Origin: Natrinema soli
GTDB lineage: Archaea > Halobacteriota > Halobacteria > Halobacteriales > Natrialbaceae
Assembly: GCF_028618695.1 (NCBI RefSeq)
Contig: NZ_JAQIVI010000446.1
Span: forward strand, 1 to 10,744
DNA: 10,744 nucleotides
Direction: 5' to 3'
Shown here: in pieces, positions 1 through 7,547 of the stretch
Position numbering within the stretch: position 1 is the first letter of the stretch
How the letters are laid out: each line of letters begins with the position of its first letter
Made by a program: the position numbers and the translations under genes
Notes under the pieces: model-generated
The model's input: the letters and a program-made list of their open reading frames with translations, nothing else
Databases searched by the model: none
What the model was told of the DNA's origin: nothing

Positions 1-339
1 GCCGCGAGCGAGGCGCTGCACGTCGCTCGACACGGCGACGCGCGCGAGCGGCTCTGGGAGAACGTCGCCCACCTTCGCGACGGCCTCGGATCGATGGGGT
101 TCGAGGTTCGGGGCGACTCCCAGATCCTCCCGGTGGTCGTCGGCGACCGCACGGACGCGATGGCCCTCGCCGAGGGGATCCGCGAACATGACGTCGTCGC
201 GCCGGCGATACGGCCGCCCACGGTCCCGGTGGGAACCAGTCGTATCCGCGTCGTTCCGATGGCCACGCACGATCGGAACGATATCGTCGACTGTCTCGAG
301 GCGTTCCGCGCGGCGGGCGAGGAGGTTGGGCTGCTGTGA
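1..339 (+). CDS. bioF: BioF, 8-amino-7-oxononanoate synthase, C-terminal fragment
   Basis: The reading frame is open from base 1 and gives the last 112 residues of a fold-type I PLP enzyme; the start and the PLP lysine lie outside the window. BioF condenses pimeloyl-ACP or pimeloyl-CoA with alanine to form 8-amino-7-oxononanoate (KAPA), the first committed step of biotin synthesis, in the cytoplasm. The visible part is the C-terminal small domain, with an SQILPVVVGD strand followed by the highly conserved AIRPPTVPVGTSRIRV segment near residues 65-80 of the fragment and PMATH just after. This ending is characteristic of BioF within the alpha-oxoamine synthase family; related members such as KBL or HemA are less likely, especially given that bioD follows directly. 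The stop TGA overlaps the GTG start of bioD by 4 bases, implying translational coupling. Confidence 0.93.
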   Translation, partial: AASEALHVARHGDARERLWENVAHLRDGLGSMGFEVRGDSQILPVVVGDRTDAMALAEGIREHDVVAPAIRPPTVPVGTSRIRVVPMATHDRNDIVDCLEAFRAAGEEVGLL

Positions 340-1043
340 CCGCGACGAAGCCGATCGCCGTCGTCGGGACCGGGACGGGCGTCGGGAAGACGGTTATCAC
401 GGCGGGACTCACACGCCTGCTCCGTGAGGCGGGACACGATGCGCGGGCCATCAAACCCGCCCAGACCGGCCACCCGCCGGATGACGACGCGGGGTTCGTC
501 GCCGCGGCCTGTGGGGATCCCGAGGCCGCGACCTGTCCCCGCTATCTCGAACCGGCGCTGGCACCAAGAGTCGCCGCCGACGTCGCCGACGAGGAACTCG
601 AGTACGAGACGATCCGAGCGGCGTGCGAGCGCGAGATCGAGGCGACGTCGGTCCCGGTCGTCGAAGGAATCGGCGGCCTGCGGGTTCCGCTGGCCGGTGA
701 TCGGGAGGTGATCGATCTGGTCGCCGACCTCGAGGCCGCGGCGGTCGTCGTCACGCGCTCGGGGCTCGGGACCCTGAACCACACCGCGCTCTCGATCGAC
801 GCCCTCGGGGCCCGCGGCATCGACGTCTGCGGCGTTATCGTCAACGAATACGCCGGCGAGACGCCGGCGGAACGGACGAATCCCGCCGAACTCGAGCGGA
901 TGACCGGCTATCCGGTAGAGACGGTCCCGCCGCTCGGCGCGGATGCGAGCGACGGCGGTAGCGATCCGGGCACCCTCGCTGCCGGCGTCGGCGATGCACT
1001 GTCACCGGCGTTTCGCGATCGGCTCCCGGTAGAAGACCACTGA
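336..1043 (+). CDS. bioD: BioD, ATP-dependent dethiobiotin synthetase
   Basis: BioD closes the ureido ring of 7,8-diaminopelargonate with CO2 and ATP to give dethiobiotin, the penultimate step of biotin synthesis. The 235-residue protein has the family's expected length. Visible motifs are the P-loop GTGTGVGKT at residues 11-19, KPAQTG at 40-45 (K40 corresponds to the conserved carbamate-site lysine), VEGIGGLRVPL at 109-119 (bacterial forms usually read EGAGG), the nucleotide-binding region around LGTLNH at 144-149, and GVIVNEY at 166-172. I accept the GTG start because it gives a 4-base overlap with bioF and a good Shine-Dalgarno sequence (GGAGGT at 321-326) sits 9 bases before it. The gene is the last of the plus-strand biotin block; only 13 bases separate its stop from the convergent zinc-finger gene. 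Whether bioB or bioA lie upstream cannot be seen. Confidence 0.95.
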   Translation: MTATKPIAVVGTGTGVGKTVITAGLTRLLREAGHDARAIKPAQTGHPPDDDAGFVAAACGDPEAATCPRYLEPALAPRVAADVADEELEYETIRAACEREIEATSVPVVEGIGGLRVPLAGDREVIDLVADLEAAAVVVTRSGLGTLNHTALSIDALGARGIDVCGVIVNEYAGETPAERTNPAELERMTGYPVETVPPLGADASDGGSDPGTLAAGVGDALSPAFRDRLPVEDH

Positions 1044-1056
1044 TCGAACCGTGCGC

Positions 1057-1281
1057 TCAGGCCGACGGTGCCGGTCGCTCCTCGTTGGCCGTCGTTGACT
1101 CGTAGTCGGACGAAATATCAGTGCTCGCCGCGTCGAGTTCGATCAGAGAGGAGACCACTTCGGATTTTCGGTGCTCCACCTCGAGATGGACCCGGAGACC
1201 GGTTTTGTCGTCGTACGTTTCCGCACAGAGCGGGCAGCTATGTGGTTTTGTCACTCGTGGGTCACCGTGAGGAACTCTCAT
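1057..1281 (-). CDS. Small C2H2 zinc-finger protein (74 aa)
   Basis: This 74-residue protein carries one C2H2 zinc finger at about residues 16-36: CPLC, then 12 residues ending in GLRV, then H-LEVE-H, giving the spacing C-x2-C-x12-H-x4-H. One-finger microproteins like this are common in haloarchaea, and several have been tied to biofilm or stress phenotypes, but I cannot assign this one a specific role. After the finger is an acidic, Ser/Thr-rich tail of about 35 residues that is probably disordered. ATG at 1281 is preceded by GGTGGTGA at 1285-1292 (7 of 8 bases of the archaeal Shine-Dalgarno consensus) with only a 3-base gap, and an AT-rich TATA-like element lies about 40 bases upstream, so expression from its own promoter is plausible. 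It is downstream of rfcL on the same strand, 159 bases away, and convergent with bioD. Binding of DNA, RNA or protein is equally possible. Confidence 0.85.
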   Translation of the reverse strand: MRVPHGDPRVTKPHSCPLCAETYDDKTGLRVHLEVEHRKSEVVSSLIELDAASTDISSDYESTTANEERPAPSA

Positions 1282-1308
1282 CGTTCACCACCGTAATAGT
1301 GTTGATCA

Positions 1309-1322
1309 ATCTATGTATAGAT
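1309..1322. repeat. Inverted repeat overlapping the zinc-finger promoter
   Basis: ATCTAT and ATAGAT form perfect 6-base arms around a GT spacer. The dyad overlaps the proposed TATA element and the stretch toward the start site, which is where an archaeal repressor would block transcription. It may equally be a by-product of an A/T-rich promoter. Confidence 0.6.
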
Positions 1323-1327
1323 ATATT
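1317..1327 (-). promoter_or_regulatory. TATA-like element for the zinc-finger gene
   Basis: Read on the minus strand, this is AATATATCTAT, an A/T run in otherwise GC-rich DNA. Its centre is about 40 bases before the ATG at 1281. With the usual 25-27 base TATA-to-start distance, transcription would begin near 1296, leaving a short leader just long enough to hold the Shine-Dalgarno-like GGTGGTGA at 1285-1292. The assignment rests on position and composition only. Confidence 0.5.
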
Positions 1328-1351
1328 CCCGGTGAATAAAACCGGCTCATC

Positions 1352-1396
1352 AGTAGTCGCCGTGCTGTCTTCCGTGCTACAAGACTACTTCCGTGC
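1352..1396. repeat. Direct and inverted repeats between rfcL and the zinc-finger gene
   Basis: CTTCCGTGC occurs at 1369-1377 and 1388-1396, exactly 19 bases apart, and its core CCGTGC occurs a third time at 1360-1365. An inverted pair, AGTAGTC at 1352-1358 and GACTACT at 1383-1389, brackets the middle copy. The block lies 25 or more bases upstream of the proposed TATA element of the zinc-finger gene, on the side where archaeal activators bind, and downstream of the rfcL stop. It could be a regulator site or part of an rfcL 3' end structure. Confidence 0.6.
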
Positions 1397-1440
1397 GTCA
1401 GAACCGGCGCTGCGGATGAGCGTCGAGAGACGAGCCCCGC

Positions 1441-2946
1441 TCAGAAGAAGTCATTCAATCCCGACTGATCGTCGTCCGGTTCGTCGTCCGCTGACGCGGT
1501 ATCCGATGTCGACTCGGTGTCGGCCCCGTCGTCCGACTCCGTCGCTGCGAGCGCCCGTTGCTCGTTCGACTCGTCGCCGTCGTCTCCGGCCTCGGTATCG
1601 GCAGTGGACACAGTACTCTCATCACTCGAGCGCTCGGCCTCGAAGAAGGCGTTCCCCGAGTGTTCGACCGCCGCGTCGGCTTTCAGCTCCGCGGCGTCCG
1701 CCACGATCGACTGGACCTTGTTGGTGTCCTTCCCGCTGCCGGTGACGAACGAGACCTCCGATTCGTCGAGATCGTAGGCCGCCGCCATCCGAACGGTCAG
1801 ATCGCGGTTCTTGCAGTGGTGGGTCATCGCCGAGAGGAAGGGAAGGACTTCCCGGCGGACCGTCGCGACGCTCGCGCCCTCCCGTTCGGCGATGCGTTCG
1901 GCGATCGAATCGCGGGTGTTCCGCGTTCCCTTGGTTCGACCGAGTTTCGACCAGTAGCTCGGCGGGCCGTATCGGGTCCATCCGCCTTTGTCGCCGCGCC
2001 GCGAGGCGGCGACGCCCGCGGTCATGTTGTCGGTCGCGTAGCGCCAGTAGGAGTAATCCTGCGTCGCGCGCACCCGACCGAGCCACCGGTCGGCGTTCGA
2101 GAGGAATCCGTAGGCGTCGGCCAGTTCCGCACCCTCGTAGTCCTTCGGAACGTTGTCCTCGATCCAGTTGAGCAGTTCGTCGGGCGTCTCGTCAACGTCG
2201 TAGGAGGCTCGCAGCGCGCCCTCGGCGTCTCTCTCCTTGATGAGTTCGTCGAGGAAGTCGAAGATGCCCTCGGTGGTGTCGCGCTCGCTCGTGACGACGT
2301 CGTCGACGGTCAGTCGCTCGGCCTCCTCGGCGACCGCCTGCAGGTCGTTGACCGCCGAGCGAAGGTCGCCGCTCGTCGACTCGGCGATCTTCTCGAGGGC
2401 CTCCTCCTCGAATTCGACGTCCTCGCGGCGACAGATATCCCGCAGGACGGGGACGATCGAGCGCTTCGAGACGTCCCGGAACTCGATCGTCTCGCAGGCG
2501 TTGCGCAGCGACTGGCTCATGTCGTAGAACTCGTTGGCCACGAGGACGATCGGCTGGTTCGCGTCCTTGACGACGCGCGTGACCTCTCGAGAACCGCCGT
2601 AGTCGGCGTTGCCGTGAAAGTTGTCGGCCTCGTCGAGGATGACGAGCCGTCGACCCGCCTCGCCGGCGGTGAGCGTCCCGCTTTTGGCGGCCTCGCCGGC
2701 GATCTTCTCGATGACGTCGGCTCCCCGGCTGTCGCTGGCGTTGAGTTCCATGACGGGCCAGCCCATATCGGCGGCCAGCGCGTGGGCGGCGGAGGTCTTC
2801 CCGACGCCCGGGCTGCCGTGGACGATCACCGACTTGCGGTGGTCGTCCCAGCTCTCGGCCCACTCCTCGAGTTTGTCGCGGGCCTTGTTGTTGCCGCGTA
2901 CCTCCGACAGCGTCGTCGGGCGGTACGTCTCGGTCCAGTCGGTCAT
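1441..2946 (-). CDS. rfcL: RfcL, replication factor C large subunit (clamp loader)
   Basis: RfcL pairs with RfcS subunits to load the PCNA sliding clamp onto primed DNA in an ATP-dependent way. The 501-residue protein has the order expected for archaeal RfcL: an AAA+ module with Walker A GSPGVGKT at 44-51 and Walker B LVILDEAD at 101-108, the VANEFYD sensor-1 region at about 142-148, the SGDLRSAVNDLQ sensor-2 region near 195-206, then a helical collar domain, a strongly acidic Ser/Thr/Asp tail from about 425 on, and a terminal PCNA-binding PIP box, QSGLNDFF at 494-501 (Q-x2-L-x2-F-F). The N-terminal MTDWTETYRPTTLSEVRG segment is typical and fixes the ATG at 2946. Only 63 bases separate it from the lipoprotein gene upstream; a weak TATA-like CTAAAC at 2971-2976 would permit a leaderless transcript of its own. 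No RfcS gene is in the window. Confidence 0.97.
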   Translation of the reverse strand: MTDWTETYRPTTLSEVRGNNKARDKLEEWAESWDDHRKSVIVHGSPGVGKTSAAHALAADMGWPVMELNASDSRGADVIEKIAGEAAKSGTLTAGEAGRRLVILDEADNFHGNADYGGSREVTRVVKDANQPIVLVANEFYDMSQSLRNACETIEFRDVSKRSIVPVLRDICRREDVEFEEEALEKIAESTSGDLRSAVNDLQAVAEEAERLTVDDVVTSERDTTEGIFDFLDELIKERDAEGALRASYDVDETPDELLNWIEDNVPKDYEGAELADAYGFLSNADRWLGRVRATQDYSYWRYATDNMTAGVAASRRGDKGGWTRYGPPSYWSKLGRTKGTRNTRDSIAERIAEREGASVATVRREVLPFLSAMTHHCKNRDLTVRMAAAYDLDESEVSFVTGSGKDTNKVQSIVADAAELKADAAVEHSGNAFFEAERSSDESTVSTADTEAGDDGDESNEQRALAATESDDGADTESTSDTASADDEPDDDQSGLNDFF

Positions 2947-2970
2947 TGGTGACTGGTTGGTGCGAGTCGC

Positions 2971-2976
2971 GTTTAG
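2971..2976 (-). promoter_or_regulatory. Weak TATA-like element for rfcL
   Basis: CTAAAC on the minus strand is centred about 27 bases before the A of the rfcL ATG, the position expected for a leaderless transcript. It is the only A/T-rich stretch in the 63-base gap after the lipoprotein gene. The match to a TATA box is poor, so read-through from upstream is also possible. Confidence 0.3.
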
Positions 2977-3009
2977 TGGTTGCGGAGCGTCACTCCTCGT
3001 CGCGCGGCT

Positions 3010-4008
3010 TCAGCCCCTTCCGTAAACGAGCACGGAGCGGGTGGCCGCATCGTCCGCTGATTCGACCCGAACGGGAAACTCGTGATCGTTGGCGATGACG
3101 GGCGTTTCGTACCCCGTCGAGAGGACCGTCCGCTCGCCGGCATCGAGCGACACCGACTGCCGTTCGACCAGTTCCGCGCTGTTACCAACGCGGAGTTCGA
3201 GTTCCTGCCTGCCGGCGGCCCCACCGGTGTTTTCGACCGTCACGCTCACCTCGAGGAACTCGCCGGAGTCGATGGGCGCGTTCGTCTCGAGCGGGCCGAT
3301 CGCGAACGTCGCGTCGCCGCTGTCGCTGTCATCGCCGCTACTATCGTTGCCGCCGTCGGGCTCGATTTCGCTGAGGCACTCGCTGGCGCGCGGGTTCTCG
3401 TGCGTTGCGGACACTCGCTGGTAGTCCGATTTTCGCGTCGTCAGCGACGAGAGGACGGTGCCGGTACTGCCGTAGTCAGGCACTTCGACGGTGATCTCGT
3501 CGGCGCCCGCGCGCACGTTCGATCCGTCCGCAATTTCGAAGACGACCGTTCCCGAGAACGGGGCGGCGACGTCCTCGCCGAAGGTGATGCCGTCCTCGAG
3601 AATGGTGTCGCCGAAGAGGCCATCGTCGGCGTAGAATCCCGTGCTCGCGTAGGCGACGTCGCCGGCTTCGAACGTGCCGGAAACCGTCGCTCGAGAGCAG
3701 GAGTCGAACGTCACACTCCGTTTCGTCTCTCCGTTCGAGTCGTCGGTCTCCGTGTCGGAGTCGTCGTCCGAATTCTCGTCTCCCGTGTCCGTCTCGCCGT
3801 CCGAACTATCGTTCTCCGCGCCGCTGTCATCTGCCGAACCGTTGGTGCCTCCCTCGGTCCCGTTCGTCTCCGAGTCAGTCCCGGAATCCAGACGGTCGGA
3901 GCCGTCGTTCGTTCCGTTCCCGCCGTCCGTTTCGTTGCCGTTCACGTTGAGACAGCCTGCCAGTCCAACTCCGAGTCCCGCGGAGACGAGTAGCGTTCGG
4001 CGGTCCAT
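3010..4008 (-). CDS. Tat-exported lipoprotein of unknown function with C-terminal CARDB-like domain
   Basis: The 332-residue protein begins with a twin-arginine lipoprotein signal: D-R-R-T-L-L at 2-7, a short hydrophobic stretch, and a lipobox LAGC whose Cys19 would be lipidated, anchoring it outside the membrane. Residues 20-97 are a low-complexity Asp/Ser/Thr/Asn/Glu/Gly linker, likely disordered and possibly glycosylated. Residues 98-217 look like a compact beta-rich domain with two cysteines (C104, C211) that might form a disulfide. After a second acidic linker (about 218-232), residues 233-332 have the strand pattern of a CARDB/Ig-type adhesion domain (LEVSVTVENTGGAAG, then LDAGERTVL). 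The frame stays open to an ATG at 4101, but the signal starts at 4008 and a TATA-like ATAAAA at 4033-4038 fits a leaderless start there. No enzymatic motif is seen; ligand, substrate and partner are unknown. Confidence 0.85.
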   Translation of the reverse strand: MDRRTLLVSAGLGVGLAGCLNVNGNETDGGNGTNDGSDRLDSGTDSETNGTEGGTNGSADDSGAENDSSDGETDTGDENSDDDSDTETDDSNGETKRSVTFDSCSRATVSGTFEAGDVAYASTGFYADDGLFGDTILEDGITFGEDVAAPFSGTVVFEIADGSNVRAGADEITVEVPDYGSTGTVLSSLTTRKSDYQRVSATHENPRASECLSEIEPDGGNDSSGDDSDSGDATFAIGPLETNAPIDSGEFLEVSVTVENTGGAAGRQELELRVGNSAELVERQSVSLDAGERTVLSTGYETPVIANDHEFPVRVESADDAATRSVLVYGRG

Positions 4009-4032
4009 ATCTGGACCAGTCCGTCCTGCACC

Positions 4033-4038
4033 ATAAAA
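4033..4038 (-). promoter_or_regulatory. TATA-like element for the lipoprotein gene
   Basis: TTTTAT on the minus strand lies within an A/T-rich stretch (4033-4058) and is centred about 27 bases before the A of the ATG at 4008. That spacing predicts transcription starting at or next to the start codon and argues against the longer frame beginning at 4101. Confidence 0.5.
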
Positions 4039-4124
4039 TGTATGAAATATGTTATGTTCGATTACAGTCATCGATCCGGACGTGATGGTTCGGATTGACA
4101 TTTAGTCAGGTCAGGACGAAAACC

Positions 4125-4160
4125 GTGACCGAGTGGTCACACGAATCGTTATAACGGTTC
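4125..4160. repeat. Two adjacent dyads downstream of the CNNM gene
   Basis: GTGACC at 4125-4130 and GGTCAC at 4135-4140 are perfect arms around GAGT. Next to them is CGTTATAACG at 4147-4156, a perfect 10-base palindrome that extends to 4143-4160 with one mismatched pair. They sit in the 210-base gap between the CNNM stop and the lipoprotein ATG. They could be operator sites, a TATA element for a longer lipoprotein transcript, or part of a transcript end; there is no T-run typical of a terminator. Confidence 0.55.
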
Positions 4161-4218
4161 CCCGACGCAACTTCGACCGTCCTGCGGATGCGCCGAAACC
4201 GACTGACAGCAGCCCGTA

Positions 4219-5592
<1,374 letters not shown>

Positions 5593-5649
5593 CGGTTCCA
5601 CCCCGGCGGCTGTGAGCGACGCCGTGCGGTCGCTATCGCCTCGAGTCCG

Positions 5650-5685
5650 ATCTGCGCCCGACTACCAATCTGCGCCCGACTACCG
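5650..5685. repeat. 18-base tandem duplication, two copies
   Basis: ATCTGCGCCCGACTACC followed by A (5650-5667) is repeated directly with a final G (5668-5685), a 17 of 18 match, and a CGAT/GAT remnant flanks each end. It lies in the probable 5' leader of the CNNM gene. The period is a multiple of three and so does not shift the small frame crossing it. Confidence 0.9.
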
Positions 5686-5800
5686 ATTCGATGGATCCCC
5701 ACCGTCGATCCGACGGGACGGCGACCATCGCTCGGCGGCGAGGACGAGACGGCAGTCCCGTCGCCGGTGAATACGACCATACAGTCAGTTAGCACACGAG

Positions 5801-5808
5801 TTACAAAA
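5801..5808 (-). promoter_or_regulatory. TATA-like element, candidate CNNM promoter
   Basis: TTTTGTAA on the minus strand is the most A/T-rich element in the intergenic region and points toward the CNNM gene. Transcription would start near 5778, about 185 bases before the CNNM ATG, close to an ATG at 5780 that opens a 64-codon frame. Assignment is by composition and orientation. Confidence 0.35.
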
Positions 5809-5932
5809 CCGTGGCGCTGGCGATCGGCGAGAGCGCGCGATCCACAGCCCGCTCGAGCGGTTTTCGGCGACCGTTCGACTGTCCCGACGCTGGCCAGCAG
5901 TCGGATCCGCTCGCCGGTCGGGTCCCGGAGCC

Positions 5933-5938
5933 GATAAC
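5933..5938 (+). promoter_or_regulatory. Weak TATA-like element for cinA
   Basis: GATAAC is centred about 26 bases before the ATG at 5962, in a GC-rich surrounding, matching the position of a TATA box for a leaderless transcript. The sequence match is weak. Confidence 0.3.
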
Positions 5939-5961
5939 TGCCCGGAACTCGAACACGGCCC

Positions 5962-6723
5962 ATGAACGTCGCGATCGTCACCGTCGGCGACGAGATTCTC
6001 GCGGGATCGACGACCAACACCAACGCGTCGTGGCTGGCCGAGCGGATCACCGAGCGCGGCAGCACCGTTACGCGGATCCTGACGATCCCCGACGACCGCG
6101 AGCTGATCGCCGACTACGTCGCCCGGTGGAGCGACGAGTTCGACGCCGTGATCGTCACCGGCGGCATCGGCGGGACGCCCGACGACGTGACCGTCGAAGC
6201 CGTCGCCGACGGCCTCGAGCGGGAGTTCGTCGTCCACGGCGAGATCAGGGAGCGGCTGGTCGAGAAAGCGGCCGCGTTTCGGGACGAAAATCCGGAGATG
6301 GTCGAGGAGTACGATCTCCAGCTCGACATCGACGCCGCAGCTTCGATTCCCGAGGGCGCGACGCCGATCGTCGTCGACGAGGGGTGGGCTCCCGGCTGCA
6401 TCGTCGAGAACGTCTACGTCTTCGCCGGCATTCCCGACGAGATGAACGCGATGTTCGAGGCGGTCGCCGACGAGTTTCAGGGCGATGCCATCGCTCAGAC
6501 CATCTACACGCCGGCACCCGAGGGATCGCTCCACGAGGCCCTCGAGGGCGTCACCGAGCGGTTCGGCGTCGCCGTCGGCAGCTATCCGCGCAGCGAGAAC
6601 CGGCCCGGCCGGATCCGCGTCTCGAGTACCGATCCCGAGACGGTCGAGGCGGCGATCGGGTGGCTTCGGGAGCACGTCGAGACGACCGAGCCGCCGTCCT
6701 CGAGCGAAGGGACGGCGGAGTAG
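5962..6723 (+). CDS. CinA N-terminal domain protein (MoaB/MogA fold, COG1058 type)
   Basis: The 253-residue protein starts MNVAIVTVGDEILAG, the usual opening of the CinA molybdopterin-binding-like fold, and has TGGIGGTPDDVT at 66-77, the active-site-like loop that reads GGLGPTxDDxT in bacteria. In bacteria this domain (COG1058) is an ADP-ribose pyrophosphatase involved in pyridine nucleotide recycling and is fused to a C-terminal NMN deamidase (PncC); here the PncC domain is absent, as is common in archaea. A helical insertion follows and PGCIVENVYVFAGIPDEMNAMF lies in the middle. The tail is short and acidic. There is no Shine-Dalgarno sequence, but a weak TATA-like element 26 bases upstream fits a leaderless start. 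The exact substrate in archaea is unclear; a role in molybdopterin synthesis is less likely but shares the fold. It ends 30 bases from a convergent membrane-protein gene. Confidence 0.88.
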   Translation: MNVAIVTVGDEILAGSTTNTNASWLAERITERGSTVTRILTIPDDRELIADYVARWSDEFDAVIVTGGIGGTPDDVTVEAVADGLEREFVVHGEIRERLVEKAAAFRDENPEMVEEYDLQLDIDAAASIPEGATPIVVDEGWAPGCIVENVYVFAGIPDEMNAMFEAVADEFQGDAIAQTIYTPAPEGSLHEALEGVTERFGVAVGSYPRSENRPGRIRVSSTDPETVEAAIGWLREHVETTEPPSSSEGTAE

Positions 6724-6753
6724 TTCGGGCGACGAACGCGGTTTCTCGTCTCC

Positions 6754-7398
6754 TCAATTCGACCGCCGATCCTCGGCGATCCGAACGAGAACTGCCGCGA
6801 ATCCGGCGAGGGTGAGGACGAACCGTTCGCCGGTCGCCGCGACGGGGAAGATTCGCTCGACGCCCGTGGTCGGTTCGTCTCGAGTGGGATCGAACCCCGT
6901 TCTGTAGTGGGTGGTTTCGGTCGTCCCGCGCGCCGTCGACTCGGCGACGCCGCCGGGATCGAGTTCGATGAACGTCTGGACGAGTCCGCGCTGGTCGGTC
7001 ACGAGTAACGTCCCGGAGAGATCGTAGAACCGATCGTGAAGCGGCCAGAAGAGATTGACGCCGTTGAAGAAGGCGTCGAACAGGATGTGAGCGAACAGCA
7101 GCGCTGCCACCGTGACCCACGCGACGCGAGGCGCGGACGCACCCCACCGTTTCCGGACGATCGACTCCTCGCGGATCGCCCCGTCCCAGAGCAAGGCGGC
7201 GGCGGGGACGAGAACGATCCAGACGTTGTGCAACGCGGCGCGGTGCGTTCCGGGGACGACGACGCCGATCAACGTATCGAGATCGAGGAGGGCGCTACAG
7301 CCCATCACGAACAGGATCGCTCGAGTGTCGAACTCGTCGCCGAGCAAGGCGACACCGAGCAGCCCCGCGAACGCGACGTGGACGACGGTCGATGGCAT
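6754..7398 (-). CDS. Membrane-bound metal-dependent hydrolase, YdjM/DUF457-like
   Basis: This 214-residue protein has the His/Asp pattern of the YdjM/DUF457 family of predicted membrane-bound metal-dependent hydrolases: H7 after MPSTVV, D39 and D41 in LLDLDTLIG, H52 and H57 in THRAALHN, then H104 and D108 in FAHILFDAFFNGVNLFWPL. These residues alternate with membrane helices at about 5-20, 27-49, 55-71, 92-118 and a last helix near 193-207. Residues 121-190 form a soluble, polar loop. No member of the family has a clear substrate that I know of; phospholipid or lipid-linked compounds are a reasonable guess. ATG at 7398 matches the start of homologues (short N-terminus ending at H7), with an A/T-rich CCAAAAG at 7431-7437 about 35 bases upstream. 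It is divergent from the HTH regulator, with 149 bases between them. Confidence 0.75.
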   Translation of the reverse strand: MPSTVVHVAFAGLLGVALLGDEFDTRAILFVMGCSALLDLDTLIGVVVPGTHRAALHNVWIVLVPAAALLWDGAIREESIVRKRWGASAPRVAWVTVAALLFAHILFDAFFNGVNLFWPLHDRFYDLSGTLLVTDQRGLVQTFIELDPGGVAESTARGTTETTHYRTGFDPTRDEPTTGVERIFPVAATGERFVLTLAGFAAVLVRIAEDRRSN

Positions 7399-7547
7399 AT
7401 CCCGGCGACTCGAACCGCGAGGGCTTGATCTTTTGGGGCGCTCGAGCCGCTATCGCCGTCGACCGATTGCTGCTATCGCTCGCCGGACAAGCTGATCGAT
7501 CGACCCGTCTCCGGTAGCTACTTGGACCGACCGGGCGACCGTCGCGT

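Larger units (their letters stand above)
5593..5961. other. Divergent intergenic region between the CNNM gene and cinA
   Basis: This 369-base gap between divergent genes holds an 18-base tandem duplication (5650-5685), a TATA-like element on the minus strand (5801-5808) and a weak TATA-like element for cinA (5933-5938). A short frame on the minus strand runs from an ATG at 5780 to a TAG at 5586 (64 codons), overlapping the CNNM start. It is arginine-rich and poor in acidic residues, unlike the real proteins here, so I do not call it a gene; it could be a leader peptide. The 40 bases just before the CNNM start are GC-rich with no promoter, so CNNM transcription probably starts near 5778 and has a long leader. 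Confidence 0.6.

Noticed and set aside
1068..1745. 225-codon plus-strand frame across the zinc-finger gene and the end of rfcL
   Set aside because: Arginine- and proline-rich translation, crosses two genes and an AT-rich promoter, no motif.
1558..2952. 464-codon plus-strand frame covering rfcL
   Set aside because: Antisense to a certain rfcL gene; long mirror frames are common in GC-rich haloarchaeal genes, and its sequence resembles no family.
3082..3993. 303-codon plus-strand frame over the lipoprotein
   Set aside because: Mirror of the lipoprotein; Val/Arg-rich without domains.
4009..4101. 31-residue N-terminal extension of the lipoprotein
   Set aside because: Would bury the Tat signal inside the protein and covers the TATA-like element; the signal starts at 4008.
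5785..6675. 296-codon minus-strand frame over cinA
   Set aside because: Antisense to cinA with no recognisable domain.
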